From contig CANCJV010000001.1 in the NCBI GenBank assembly GCA_947378425.1, positions 1 through 64,000 on the forward strand: a stretch of DNA of 64,000 nucleotides, read 5' to 3'. The DNA comes from Synechococcaceae cyanobacterium. GTDB taxonomy: Bacteria; Cyanobacteriota; Cyanobacteriia; PCC-6307; Cyanobiaceae. The notes under the pieces were generated by a model. It saw nothing but the letters and a program-made list of their open reading frames with translations. It searched no databases and had not been told where the DNA came from. This document shows, in pieces, positions 36,508 through 45,707 of the stretch; positions within the stretch are counted from its first letter, which is position 1, and the number at the start of each line of letters is the position of its first letter. The position numbers and the translations under genes are program-made.

Positions 36508-37239
36508 GTGCCCTCCAGCCCCCGAACCGATCAGCCGCTGGCCGACCGTCTCCAGCAGGATCTCAAGAACGATCTGATCGCCGGACTGCTGGTGGTGATC
36601 CCGCTGGCCACCACGATCTGGCTGGCCACCACGGTGAGCCGCTTTGTGCTTGCCTTCCTCACCTCAATTCCGAAACAGTTCAATCCGTTCAATACCCTCA
36701 ATCCCCTGCTTCAGGACCTGATCAACCTCGGCGTTGGTCTGTTGGTGCCTCTGCTGGGGATTCTGTTGATCGGCCTGATGGCGCGCAACATCGTCGGCCG
36801 CTGGCTGCTGGAGTTCGGAGAGGGCACGCTGTTGCGGATTCCCCTGGCTGGGTCGGTCTACAAGACCCTCAAACAACTGCTGGAAACCTTCCTGCAGGGC
36901 AGTGGCGGCAACCGCTTCCGGCGGGTGGTGCTGGTGGAGTACCCCCGCGAGGGGCTCTACGCCGTCGGTTTTGTCACCGGCACCATCGGCACCGCCGTCC
37001 AGGCTGATTTCCAGGAATCGATGTTGAGCGTGTTCATCCCCACAGCCCCCAACCCCACCACGGGTTGGTATGCGGTGGTGCCGGAGCGCCTCGTCAAGGA
37101 CATCGATCTCAGCGTCGAAGACGCCTTTCGCACGATCATTTCGGCTGGCATCGTCAGCCCCGATGAGCGCGAGCCCAACACGTCCAATCGCAGTTTTTCC
37201 AGCTTGCTGGAGAAGTTGCGCGCACCCCAGCTTTCCTGA
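36508..37239 (+). CDS. DUF502 membrane protein
   Basis: About 243 residues from GTG 36508. Two N-terminal membrane helices (NDLIAGLLVVIPLATTIWLATTVSRFVLAFL and LLQDLINLGVGLLVPLLGILLIGLMARNIVG) are followed by the DUF502 hallmark RIPLAGSVYKTLKQLLETF and VVLVEYPREGLYAVGFVTG, then IPTAPNPTTGWY. Proteins of this family are widespread in bacteria and plants and poorly characterised. It precedes nusB with a 1-nt stop/start overlap and is part of the core picocyanobacterial block. TTG 36505 is an alternative start one codon upstream. Confidence 0.88.
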   Translation: MPSSPRTDQPLADRLQQDLKNDLIAGLLVVIPLATTIWLATTVSRFVLAFLTSIPKQFNPFNTLNPLLQDLINLGVGLLVPLLGILLIGLMARNIVGRWLLEFGEGTLLRIPLAGSVYKTLKQLLETFLQGSGGNRFRRVVLVEYPREGLYAVGFVTGTIGTAVQADFQESMLSVFIPTAPNPTTGWYAVVPERLVKDIDLSVEDAFRTIISAGIVSPDEREPNTSNRSFSSLLEKLRAPQLS

Positions 37240-37883
37240 TGCAGAGCCGAACTCTTGCCCGCGAACTGGCCCTGCTGATGCTCGGCCAGGTCAACGATCG
37301 AGGCCCAGCGGCCACCAGCGCCGGCACGGCCGCCCTGAGCGATGGATCCCTGGAGGGGCTGCTGCATCAGGCCCTCACCAGCCTCAGCCAGCATGTGCGC
37401 GATGCCCTCGATCGCTCGGCGGAGGATCTGCAGCAGGCCCAGCAGGAATTGCTGGACAGCGAACTGCAGGAGGAGGGACCGGCCCGGTTGCCGCGGGTGC
37501 GCCAGCATCTTCAGGAGGGCCTCAATCACGCCGAACAGGCGCTCAATCGCCTTTCCGCCAGCCTCGAGCTGCCCCGCCTGCTGTTGCTGGCCGATCAGGA
37601 GGAGGTGCGCAGCGGCGCCATTGCCCGGGCCCGGGCGGTGCTGCGCGATCGCGAGCGGATCGATGAACGGCTGGATCGGGTGATGGAGGGCTGGCGCCTG
37701 ACCCGTCTGCCCCGCATCGATCGCGACATCCTGCGACTGGCGGCGGTGGATCTGGAGAGTTTTGCCACCCCGCCGGCGGTCGCCTGCAATGAGGCCGTCG
37801 AGCTGGCCCATCGCTACAGCGACGAGCAGGGCCGTCGCATGATCAATGGCGTCCTGCGACGCTTCACCTCGGCAACGGTGTAG
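37239..37883 (+). CDS. nusB: Transcription antitermination protein NusB
   Basis: NusB binds boxA RNA with S10 to keep RNA polymerase processive on rRNA operons. The 214-residue protein starts SRTLARELALLMLGQV and ends with the conserved block DRVMEGWRLTRLPRIDRDILRLAAVDLE...VACNEAVELAHRYSDEQGRRMINGVLRRF. Between them is an insertion of roughly 80 residues rich in Gln, Glu and Leu, which makes it longer than the E. coli protein (139 residues) and is typical of cyanobacterial forms. Its ATG overlaps the DUF502 stop by 1 nt and ftsY follows after 6 nt, giving a tight three-gene unit. Confidence 0.92.
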   Translation: MQSRTLARELALLMLGQVNDRGPAATSAGTAALSDGSLEGLLHQALTSLSQHVRDALDRSAEDLQQAQQELLDSELQEEGPARLPRVRQHLQEGLNHAEQALNRLSASLELPRLLLLADQEEVRSGAIARARAVLRDRERIDERLDRVMEGWRLTRLPRIDRDILRLAAVDLESFATPPAVACNEAVELAHRYSDEQGRRMINGVLRRFTSATV

Positions 37884-37889
37884 CCCGCG

Positions 37890-40259
37890 ATGGTGTTCGA
37901 CTGGTTCAAGCGCGCAACGGTCTCCCAGAGCCCAGACGCTGCCTCGCCCGAGCTTTCTCCTGAGCCGCCACCAACCGGCGAGGCGGCTTCGGTGCCAGCT
38001 CCTGAAGGCACCTCTCCCTCGGATGGCTCGGAGCCTTCCCTGCTCCCCGGGTCTGGCTCTGAACCGGCCGGCACTGACTGGAGCGCCACGCCACAACCCG
38101 GTTCCGGATCAGCTGGCACTGCAGCAGCCACGGCTGTTGCAGTGCCAATGGCTGTTGCCGAGCCCACGGCTGTTGCCGAAATCAACACAACCGCATCGGC
38201 TGGCCTGGTCTCCGCTCAACCGACAGCACCGTCCGCCAGCGCTGGCACCACCAACGTCGCGGCCGAGCCCCCGGCCGTCGGTGCCGTCGATCAGCAGGCT
38301 CTCGACTGGGCCCGCCAGGCCTACGCCCGCCTCAAGGCCCAGCAGGAGGCGGCTCGCACGGCGTCAGTCCCTCAGCCGATCCCGAGCCCTCCGCCCAGCA
38401 GTCCGGCGGCCGGCGAAATCCTGCCGGCGAGTTTTTCCCCGGCAGGGGCCGAGTCCTCAGCTGTCACGGAGTCCTCGGCTGCTGCCGAGCCAACGGCTGT
38501 TCCTGAGTCCAGAGCTGTTATTGAGCCCACGGCTCTCGCGGAGCCAACGGCTGCTGCCGATCTGCCGCCGCCAGCCCAGCTGACGGCTCCAGCCCCTGTC
38601 TCCGCCGACGCCTCAACGCCCGAGCCGATGGCCCCGGTTGCGGCTGAGCCCCTGGCTGCTGCCGGCTTCGCTTCAGCAGCCGACTCGCCAGCGATGGCGT
38701 CTTTCAGCGCCGTCGCCGAGCCGACGGCTGTTGCAGAACCAACAGCGGCTATAGAGCCCGCGGCCGTTGTCGAAGTTCCGGCCGTGGCGGATGCACCAGC
38801 GATGGCCGAGCCAACGCCTGGAGCTGAATCAGCTTCCCCAGCCGAAGGTCCGGTTGGGGGCGAGCCCGCTGCACCGTTGCAGGAGTCAGCGGTTGTTACG
38901 GCTGTGTCCCCGCTGCCGGCTGTCGCCGTCGATCCCTGGGCTTCGGCGGCGGTGCAGTCCCCGGCGGCTGGGCAGGAACCAGAGAGGCTTCCGGCCGATC
39001 ATCCGGTTCCCGCTCCAGGCACGATCGCTACGGCCGCCGTCGACCCGGGCTTATCTGCGCCGACGCCGGAGGCCGCCTTGGCTCCGCAGGGACCTGTCGC
39101 CCGAGGCCTGTCACTGCTGGAGCAGGCGGCTGCCGAGCGGCAGCAGCGGCAGCAGCAGCTGACGGCGGCGGCCCCGGTTTCGGAGCGTGAGCCCCAGCCC
39201 CTGGCCGCACCGGCTCCCCGGGCTCTGCCCGAGAGCGAGCCCCAGCTGGGTGCCTTCGACGACACCTTCACCTGGTCAGCGGAGGTGCTGGCGGCTCAGG
39301 GCCGCCAGGTTGAGGACATGTCGCTTGAGGAGATCGACTGGCTCGGCCGGCTGCGCCGCGGCCTGGAGAAGACCCGGCGGGGCTTTGTCACCCAGCTGCT
39401 CGAGAACCTCGGCGACGATCCCCTCACCCCGGAGGTGATCGATGACCTCGAAACGACCCTGTTGCGGGCCGATGTCGGCGTGCAGGCCACCGATCAGGTG
39501 CTCGAGGCCCTGCGCCGCCGCCTGAACGAGGAGGTGGTCGATCCGGCCGAGGGATTGCGGTTTCTCAAGGAGCAGCTGCGTGGTCTGCTGGAGGCGCCGA
39601 TCGCGGCCAGCGCTGCGCCGCTGCTGGCTCCCCAGAAGGATCGCCTCAATGTCTGGCTGCTGGTGGGGGTCAACGGCGTCGGCAAGACCACGACCCTCGG
39701 CAAGCTCGCCAATCTCGCCGTGCGCAGTGGCTACAGCTGCCTGATCGCCGCCGCCGACACCTTCCGGGCCGCGGCCGTGGAGCAGGTGAGGATCTGGGGG
39801 GAGCGCAGTGGCGTCGCCGTGATCTCCAATCCCAGTGCCAATGCCGATCCGGCGGCCGTCGTCTACGACGCCATCGGGGCGGCCCGGGCCAAGGGCACCG
39901 AGCTGGTGCTGGTGGATACGGCCGGTCGCCTGCAGACCAAGCACAACCTGATGGAGGAGCTCACCAAGGTGCGCCGCATCATCGACAAGCTGGCTCCTGA
40001 GGCCGTCGTGGAGTCGCTGCTGGTGCTCGATGCCAGCCAGGGCCAGAACGGCCTGCGCCAGGCCATGGCTTTCGCCAGCGCCGCCGGCCTCACCGGCGTG
40101 GTGATCACCAAGCTCGATGGCAGTGCCCGCGGTGGCGTGGCCCTGGCGGTGGCCTCCGAGGCCAGGCTGCCGATCCGCTTCATCGGTGCCGGCGAAGGCA
40201 TCCGCGATCTGCGCCCCTTCAACAGCTTCGAGTTCGTCGAAGCCTTGCTGGCCAGCTAG
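37890..40259 (+). CDS. ftsY: Signal recognition particle receptor FtsY with long acidic Ala/Pro-rich N-terminus
   Basis: FtsY docks SRP-ribosome complexes at the membrane. The 789-residue protein has a normal C-terminal NG domain from about residue 475: RRGLEKTRRGFVTQL (N domain), GVNGVGKTTTLGKLANLAV (P-loop), AADTFRAAAVEQ, LVDTAGRLQTKHNLMEEL and TKLDGSARGGVAL. It ends RPFNSFEFVEALL. It begins MVFDWFKRA, a usual FtsY start. Between lies a low-complexity region of over 400 residues with recurring AEPTAV/AEPTAA units and much Pro/Ser/Glu. This is far longer than the acidic A domain of E. coli. It is probably disordered and variable in length between strains. Confidence 0.95.
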   Translation: MVFDWFKRATVSQSPDAASPELSPEPPPTGEAASVPAPEGTSPSDGSEPSLLPGSGSEPAGTDWSATPQPGSGSAGTAAATAVAVPMAVAEPTAVAEINTTASAGLVSAQPTAPSASAGTTNVAAEPPAVGAVDQQALDWARQAYARLKAQQEAARTASVPQPIPSPPPSSPAAGEILPASFSPAGAESSAVTESSAAAEPTAVPESRAVIEPTALAEPTAAADLPPPAQLTAPAPVSADASTPEPMAPVAAEPLAAAGFASAADSPAMASFSAVAEPTAVAEPTAAIEPAAVVEVPAVADAPAMAEPTPGAESASPAEGPVGGEPAAPLQESAVVTAVSPLPAVAVDPWASAAVQSPAAGQEPERLPADHPVPAPGTIATAAVDPGLSAPTPEAALAPQGPVARGLSLLEQAAAERQQRQQQLTAAAPVSEREPQPLAAPAPRALPESEPQLGAFDDTFTWSAEVLAAQGRQVEDMSLEEIDWLGRLRRGLEKTRRGFVTQLLENLGDDPLTPEVIDDLETTLLRADVGVQATDQVLEALRRRLNEEVVDPAEGLRFLKEQLRGLLEAPIAASAAPLLAPQKDRLNVWLLVGVNGVGKTTTLGKLANLAVRSGYSCLIAAADTFRAAAVEQVRIWGERSGVAVISNPSANADPAAVVYDAIGAARAKGTELVLVDTAGRLQTKHNLMEELTKVRRIIDKLAPEAVVESLLVLDASQGQNGLRQAMAFASAAGLTGVVITKLDGSARGGVALAVASEARLPIRFIGAGEGIRDLRPFNSFEFVEALLAS

Positions 40260-40469
40260 CGGGCTGTTGTATCGGGCTCACCCATCTGCCCGGCGCGGCT
40301 GCAGGCCCTGATCGAGGCCGGGGCTGCTGCACTCTCGCCGCGGATCGCCAGTCACCCAGCGCCGATCGGCGGGGTCACCGCAACGGCCCGGGATCGCAAC
40401 CTGCTGTCCCCTCGGGAGGGCAGCCCCCATCGGTGGCTGCTCCTGGCGTCTTTCGCCGGTGTTGACGAC

Positions 40470-42245
40470 TTGGGCCTGCAACGGCCCGCTGGCGGGCGGG
40501 ACCTTTCGCTTTCGTGCTGCTGGCGATGCTGGTGCTCAGGTCCCTGGTTCGGCAGGTTTTCAGTGACGCCCAGCCCGACGAATCCCGGGAACACTGCTAC
40601 CTTTCGGATCCCTCGCGGCCGCTCCTTGGGCAGCCAGCCGCCCCGCCGCCCCCCGGGCCCCATCGCCGCTGCGGCCGCCCCGGGCCCGGCCTCCGGACCT
40701 GCCGTCCCCGGACCGGCTGTGGCTCACCCCTTGCCAGTTGCGCTCGAGCCCCCGCCCCCGGCCGGATCGCCGTCGTTGGCCGATGTCGCCGCTTCGATCA
40801 ATCCGGCTGCCGACGACGTCCTGCCCCGGGCCGGCGTTGCGCCCGCCCCGGAACCCCCGCCCGGTGCATCCCCCCCCGGCCCGTCCGCCCCGTCCCAGCC
40901 CCTGTCGGTGGGGACGTCCCTGCGGCAGTTGCTCGACAGCCTCAATCGCGAGCAGCGCCGCAACCAGGAGCTGTTGGCCTCGCTGGCCTTCGCCCTGCGC
41001 AGTTTCACCAATCTCAAGCGCTTCCTCGAGCTGGTGCCCCTGGTCTCCTCACGACTGGTGGAGGCCGAAGGCAGTGTGCTGGTGGTGTTTCACCCGGATG
41101 GACGCCTTTGGCGCGACCATCTGCAGGCCACCCCGGGCGAGCGCTCCGCCGAGCTGTTGCGGCGGCTGCTCGCCCTTCCCGACAGCCAGTTGCAGGCCCA
41201 GTCGGGCGATGAAGCGGTGGCGGCCCTGCTCGACCCGCTGATCCGCCGGTTGCTGGGTCACTCCGAGCTGGTCGCCACCTCCGTGGTGGCGCGCAGCTGC
41301 CAGCGTGGCCGCCTTTACGTGTTCAGCGGCCGGCGCGGCTACAGCTGGAGCGATGTCCATCGCCGCCATCTGCAGCTGGTGGCCGACCTCACTGGTGTGG
41401 CTCTGGAAAACGAGCTGCTGCAGCAGGACATGCGGCGCCATGAACGGCTCGATCGCCAGCTCAGCATCGGTGCCGAGATCCAGGCCCAGCTGCTGCCGGA
41501 TCACTGCCCGGTGATTGCGGGGGTGGAGCTGGCGGCCCGTTGCCGGCCGGCCTATCAGGTGGGCGGCGACTACTACGACTTCATCCCGGTGCGGCCCGAT
41601 CTGATCGGCCGCCGCCGCGAGCAGGGTCAGTGGGCGGTGGTGATGGGGGACGTGATGGGCAAAGGGGTGCCCGCCGGCCTGCTGATGACCCTGCTGCGGG
41701 GCATGTTGCGGGCCGAGGTGCTCAGCGGATTACCCCCCGATCGCATCCTTCACGATCTCAATCGCCTGGCCCAGGAGGATCTGGCCCATTCGCACCGTTT
41801 CGTCACTCTGTTCTATTCCGATTACAACCCCATCAGCCGCCGGCTGCGCTATGCCAATGCCGCCCACAATCCGCCGCTGATCTGGCGTCGCCACCAGGGT
41901 CGCGTGGATCGGCTCGATGCGCCGGGGCTGCTGATCGGTCTGCAGAGCGAAGCGGAGTATGGCTGGGGTGAGGTGGTGCTCGAGCCCGGCGATGTGCTGC
42001 TCTATTACACCGATGGCGTCACCGAGGCCTCCGGATTCAGCGGTGAGCGCTTTGACGAGGAGCGGCTGGTGCGTGCGTTTCATGCCGCCTGTGGCGCCGG
42101 CCTCAGCGCCCAGGAGCTGCTGGATCAGCTGTTCGGCCGTCTGGATCGCTTCGTCGGTTCCGATCACCAACTTGAGGACGATGCCTCGATGGTGGTGCTG
42201 AAGGTGCGCGAGGACGTGCTGCTGCCGACGCTTCCCGGTTTCTGA
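40470..42245 (+). CDS. PP2C-type phosphatase (SpoIIE/RsbU family) with GAF-like sensor
   Basis: Up to 591 residues. The first about 150 are Pro/Ala-rich and may not all be translated; GTG 40563 ([13 protein letters not shown]) is one alternative to the track start TTG 40470. A coiled stretch ([58 protein letters not shown]) leads into a GAF-like domain. The SpoIIE/RsbU phosphatase domain follows ([90 protein letters not shown]). Such proteins dephosphorylate anti-sigma-factor antagonists or act in partner switching. The target is not evident here. It is conserved between ftsY and argH. Confidence 0.88.
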   Translation: MGLQRPAGGRDLSLSCCWRCWCSGPWFGRFSVTPSPTNPGNTATFRIPRGRSLGSQPPRRPPGPIAAAAAPGPASGPAVPGPAVAHPLPVALEPPPPAGSPSLADVAASINPAADDVLPRAGVAPAPEPPPGASPPGPSAPSQPLSVGTSLRQLLDSLNREQRRNQELLASLAFALRSFTNLKRFLELVPLVSSRLVEAEGSVLVVFHPDGRLWRDHLQATPGERSAELLRRLLALPDSQLQAQSGDEAVAALLDPLIRRLLGHSELVATSVVARSCQRGRLYVFSGRRGYSWSDVHRRHLQLVADLTGVALENELLQQDMRRHERLDRQLSIGAEIQAQLLPDHCPVIAGVELAARCRPAYQVGGDYYDFIPVRPDLIGRRREQGQWAVVMGDVMGKGVPAGLLMTLLRGMLRAEVLSGLPPDRILHDLNRLAQEDLAHSHRFVTLFYSDYNPISRRLRYANAAHNPPLIWRRHQGRVDRLDAPGLLIGLQSEAEYGWGEVVLEPGDVLLYYTDGVTEASGFSGERFDEERLVRAFHAACGAGLSAQELLDQLFGRLDRFVGSDHQLEDDASMVVLKVREDVLLPTLPGF

Positions 42246-42283
42246 GGCCGGCTGCCAAGCTGGCATGTTCAGACCAGCCCGCG

Positions 42284-43756
42284 ATGGCCGCCGAATCGAC
42301 GCCCTCTTCCGCTTCAGGTTCCGGTGTGACGGGCGGTGCGGCCGGGGGCTGGAGCGACCGCTTCGAGCAGGGCCTGCATCCGGCGATCGAGCGGTTCAAT
42401 GCCTCGATCGGCTTCGACATCACTCTGCTGCAGGAGGATCTCGATGGCTCGGTGGCCCATGCCCGCATGCTCGGCCGCTGCGGTGTGATCGCCGAGCAGG
42501 AGGCCGATCGGCTGATCGAGGGTCTTGAGGCGATCCGCCGTGAGGCCGCGGCCGGCCAGTTCCAGCCCACGATCGAGGCGGAGGATGTGCATTTTGCCGT
42601 CGAGCGGCGCCTGATCGAGTTGCTTGGGCCCGTGGGCAAGAAGCTGCACACCGGCCGCAGTCGCAATGATCAGGTCGGCACCGATCTGCGGCTGTGGTTG
42701 CGGCGTCGCATCGATGACATTGAGAAGGCCCTGCTGCGTTTCGAGCGGGCCCTGCTCGCCCAGGCCGAAGCCCACGCCGACACCCTGATCCCCGGCTACA
42801 CCCATCTGCAGCGGGCCCAGCCGATCTGCCTGGCGCATCACCTGCTGGCCTACATCGAAATGGCCGAACGGGACCGCTCCCGTCTGGCCGATGTGCGCCG
42901 CCGGGTCGACATCTGCCCGCTCGGGGCGGCGGCCCTGGCCGGCACGCCGGTGCCGATCGATCGTCGCCAGACGGCCGAAGCGCTCGGCTTCGCCAGCCTC
43001 TATGCCAACTCCCTCGACGCCGTCAGCGATCGGGATTTTGCGGTGGAGTTCATGGCCGCGGCCAGCCTGGTGCTGGTCCATCTCAGTCGCCTCAGTGAGG
43101 AGGTGATTCTCTGGGCCAGCGAGGAGTTCGCCTTCGTCTCGCTCACCGATCGCTGCGCGACCGGCAGCAGCCTGATGCCCCAGAAGAAGAACCCCGATGT
43201 GCCGGAGCTGGTGCGCGGCAAGAGCGGCCGCGTTTTCGGCCATCTGATGGGCCTGCTGACGATGATCAAGGGTCTGCCCCTGGCTTACAACAAGGATTTC
43301 CAGGAGGACAAGGAGGCCCTGTTCGACGGCGTGCGCACCTGTCTGGACTGTCTGGAGGCGATGGCGATCCTGTTTGAGGAGGGCCTGGTGTTCCGGCCCG
43401 AGCGCCTGGAGCGGGCGGTGGAGTCCGATTTCTCCAATGCCACCGATGTGGCCGATTACCTGGTGGCTCGGGATGTGCCGTTCCGCGAGGCCTATCAGCT
43501 GGTCGGTGGCCTGGTGAAGAGCTGCCTCAAGGAGGGGATCCTGCTCAAGGATCTGCCCCTGACGCGCTGGCAGCAGCTCCATCCGGCCTTCGAGGCCGAC
43601 ATCCATGGCGCCATCGCTCCCCGTCAGGTGGTCCGGGCCCGCCGCAGCGAGGGCGGCACCGGCTTCGAGCAGGTGAGGCAGCAGTTGGCTCTGGCCCGCC
43701 TGCGGCTGGGCGAAGGATCGTCAGCGACTTCGGAACAATGTGGCCAGGCGGTTTAA
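42284..43756 (+). CDS. argH: Argininosuccinate lyase
   Basis: ArgH cleaves argininosuccinate to arginine and fumarate, the final step of arginine synthesis. The 490-residue protein carries [40 protein letters not shown], the catalytic [20 protein letters not shown] segment and the fumarase-superfamily signature [24 protein letters not shown] with catalytic serine. The C-terminal domain is complete. The first about 20 residues (Ala/Ser/Gly-rich) are a variable leader, so the true start might lie slightly downstream. It follows the phosphatase gene by 38 nt and precedes the RRM gene. Confidence 0.95.
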   Translation: MAAESTPSSASGSGVTGGAAGGWSDRFEQGLHPAIERFNASIGFDITLLQEDLDGSVAHARMLGRCGVIAEQEADRLIEGLEAIRREAAAGQFQPTIEAEDVHFAVERRLIELLGPVGKKLHTGRSRNDQVGTDLRLWLRRRIDDIEKALLRFERALLAQAEAHADTLIPGYTHLQRAQPICLAHHLLAYIEMAERDRSRLADVRRRVDICPLGAAALAGTPVPIDRRQTAEALGFASLYANSLDAVSDRDFAVEFMAAASLVLVHLSRLSEEVILWASEEFAFVSLTDRCATGSSLMPQKKNPDVPELVRGKSGRVFGHLMGLLTMIKGLPLAYNKDFQEDKEALFDGVRTCLDCLEAMAILFEEGLVFRPERLERAVESDFSNATDVADYLVARDVPFREAYQLVGGLVKSCLKEGILLKDLPLTRWQQLHPAFEADIHGAIAPRQVVRARRSEGGTGFEQVRQQLALARLRLGEGSSATSEQCGQAV

Positions 43757-43835
43757 CCTTTCGGGGTGTGTGACGTTTCGGCGTCACTCGGGCCCCTCAC
43801 GGTTCCAGCCCATTCCCGGTCATCAGGTCAGTTCA

Positions 43836-44405
43836 GTGAGTATTTTCGTCGGTAATCTGCCCTTCCGCGCCGAGCAGGAAGACATTCTCGAGCTCTTCGC
43901 CCCCTTTGGCGAGGTGGCGAACTGCTCCCTTCCCCTGGAGCGGGACACCGGTCGCAAGCGGGGCTTCGCCTTCGTCGAGATGGCGGATCCAGAGCTGGAG
44001 ACCAAGGCCATCGATGCCCTGCAGGGGGTTGAGTTGATGGGTCGCGCCCTGCGCATCAACAAGGCCGAACCCCGCAGCAGCGGCGGTGGAGGCGGCGGCG
44101 GGGGTGGTGCCGGTCGTCGCACTGGCGGCTACGGCGGCGGTGGTTATGGCGCCGGAGGCGGCGGTGGCTACGGTGGCAGTGGTGGTGGTGGCGGCTACGG
44201 CGGTGGAGCTGGCGGCGGCGGCTATGCCGGTGCCGGAGGCGGAGGCGGTGAGCGCGGCTCCGGAGCCCGAGGCTGGGAAGATCGCAGCTACGGCGGCGGC
44301 GATCGCGGTGGCGACAGCTTCGATGCCGGCCGGGCCCGCCGTCGCCGCAGCAGTGGTGGTGGCGATTTCGGCGGCGGTGGTGATTACCCCGGCGCCGAGG
44401 GCTGA
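43836..44405 (+). CDS. Glycine-rich RRM RNA-binding protein
   Basis: Cyanobacterial Rbp-type protein. From GTG 43836 it reads SIFVGNLPFRAEQEDILELFAPFGEVANCSLPLERDTGRKRGFAFVEMADPE, with RNP2 (IFVGNL) and RNP1 (KRGFAFVEM) motifs, then a long glycine/tyrosine-rich tail interspersed with Arg and ending GGDYPGAEG. Total about 189 residues. Such proteins are often cold-inducible and bind mRNA. The ORF-track start at 43740 lies inside argH and gives an unlikely leader; the family normally starts directly at the RNP2 strand, preceded here by an aggtcag sequence that may serve as ribosome binding site. Confidence 0.9.
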   Translation: MSIFVGNLPFRAEQEDILELFAPFGEVANCSLPLERDTGRKRGFAFVEMADPELETKAIDALQGVELMGRALRINKAEPRSSGGGGGGGGGAGRRTGGYGGGGYGAGGGGGYGGSGGGGGYGGGAGGGGYAGAGGGGGERGSGARGWEDRSYGGGDRGGDSFDAGRARRRRSSGGGDFGGGGDYPGAEG

Positions 44406-44453
44406 ACCGCCGGCTTGCGGTTGCGGGGCTCGGCGCTGTTCTGCGCCCGCTGG

Positions 44454-44471
44454 GCTGAGCCTCGGCTCAGC
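44454..44471 (+). terminator. Hairpin downstream of the RRM gene
   Basis: A 7-bp stem GCTGAGC/GCTCAGC with a CTCG tetraloop lies 50 nt after the RRM gene stop. No T-run follows, so intrinsic termination is uncertain. Confidence 0.4.
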
Positions 44472-44515
44472 TGTGCGCAAATGCAGCACTTTTCCCGCAT
44501 GCGAGGTAATCATTC

Positions 44516-44539
44516 ACCTCGGACAAGCTTGTCCGAGGT
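44516..44539. promoter_or_regulatory. Perfect 24-bp palindrome between convergent genes
   Basis: ACCTCGGACAAGCTTGTCCGAGGT is perfectly self-complementary. Part of it can also pair with an upstream cgaggt (44502-44508), giving two competing structures. It lies between the convergent RRM and dusA genes, so a bidirectional terminator or a protein-binding operator is possible. Confidence 0.5.
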
Positions 44540-44678
44540 CCGGAATCGTTTTGGTTCCAGCCATGAACCAGCCAGAAGCGATGGATGGTGCGGCTGGTTT
44601 GAAGTGCCCTGATCCAGGGCCCAAGATGGCTTGATCGCCCTGTGCCCCCCCCGGTGGGGTGGTTCGGGGCGAGGCTTC

Positions 44679-45701
44679 TCAGTGCCCCCGTTCCTCCAGC
44701 TGTCGGGCTGCCGTCTCCAGCACCTCCACGCCGGCGTCGGCTGCGGCGGCCGCCCGGGTCAGGGCACCACGCCAATGGCGGGCACCGTTGACGCCTTCCA
44801 CCACATGCACCAGATGGCGGGCGATCGGCCAGAGCCGTCCGCCGGAGCCGCACCAGCGCTCCGTGTGGGGCACCAGGCCCCGCACCACGCTGGAGGCCCG
44901 CACCGCGCTGGCGGGCGCTGCCGCGAAGAGGTCGCCATCCACCGCTGCCCAGCGCAGCGGGTGGTGGTAGGCCGCCCGACCCACCATCACCCCATCGAGC
45001 TGCTCCAGGTGCTGCCGGCACTGATTCAGCTCCTCGAGGCCGCCGTTGAGTTCGATCGTCAGGCCTGGGCGGTCCCGTTTGAGCTGGTGCACCAGATCCC
45101 AGCGCAGCGGCGGCACGGTGCGGTTCTGCTTCGGATCCAGGCCCTGCAGCCAGGCCTTGCGGGCATGGACGGCGAAACGCCGGGCGCCGGAGCGGGCCAC
45201 GGTGTCCACAAAGCCCAGCAGCTCCTCGTAGGAGTCCTGGTTGTCGATGCCGATGCGGTGCTTCACCGTCACCGGCAGGGGAGAGGCTGCAGCCATGGCT
45301 TCGACGCAACGGGCCACCTGGTCGGGAACCGCCATCAGGCAGGCGCCGAAGCGGCCCTGCTGCACCTTTTCACTGGGGCAGCCGACGTTGAGATTCACTT
45401 CGTCATAGCCCCAGTCGGCGGCGAGCCGGGTGGCCTGGGCCAGCAGGGCTGGATCGTCGCCGCCCAGTTGCAGCGCCAGGGGCCGTTCGATCGGCTCGAA
45501 GCCCAGCAGCCGTTCCAGCCGCTGCTGGCGCTCCCCCATGCGGCTGGTGCCGTCGTCCTGGGCGATGTGATGCAGGGCCCGGGCCACCACCATCTCGGTG
45601 TACAGCAGGCAATGGCGGCTGATCTGGCGCATCAGCACCCGGAAGTGCCGATCGGTGCAGTCCAGCATGGGCGCCACACTGAAGCGATAGTTCTGCTGCA
45701 T
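44679..45701 (-). CDS. dusA: tRNA-dihydrouridine synthase A
   Basis: DusA reduces uridine to dihydrouridine in the tRNA D-loop with FMN and NADPH. From ATG 45701 (MQQNYRFSVAPMLDCTDRHFRVLMRQIS) the protein has 340 residues. It shows LALQLGGDDPALLAQA, the family signature YDEVNLNVGCPSEKVQQGRFGACLM with the catalytic cysteine, TVKHRIGIDN, FAVHARKAWLQGLDPKQNRTVPPLRWDLVH and IELNGG, all typical of the DusA subfamily. The ORF track extends upstream to 46025 over the divergent gene and is not used; Met codons at 45722 are an alternative. The start lies only 6 nt from the divergent oxidoreductase start. Confidence 0.93.
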   Translation of the reverse strand: MQQNYRFSVAPMLDCTDRHFRVLMRQISRHCLLYTEMVVARALHHIAQDDGTSRMGERQQRLERLLGFEPIERPLALQLGGDDPALLAQATRLAADWGYDEVNLNVGCPSEKVQQGRFGACLMAVPDQVARCVEAMAAASPLPVTVKHRIGIDNQDSYEELLGFVDTVARSGARRFAVHARKAWLQGLDPKQNRTVPPLRWDLVHQLKRDRPGLTIELNGGLEELNQCRQHLEQLDGVMVGRAAYHHPLRWAAVDGDLFAAAPASAVRASSVVRGLVPHTERWCGSGGRLWPIARHLVHVVEGVNGARHWRGALTRAAAAADAGVEVLETAARQLEERGH

Positions 45702-45707
45702 CGCCCC

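Noticed and set aside
44080-44400. Simple-sequence repeat locus
   Set aside because: The ggcggc-rich stretch encodes the glycine-rich tail of the RRM protein in frame, so it is coding rather than a microsatellite.
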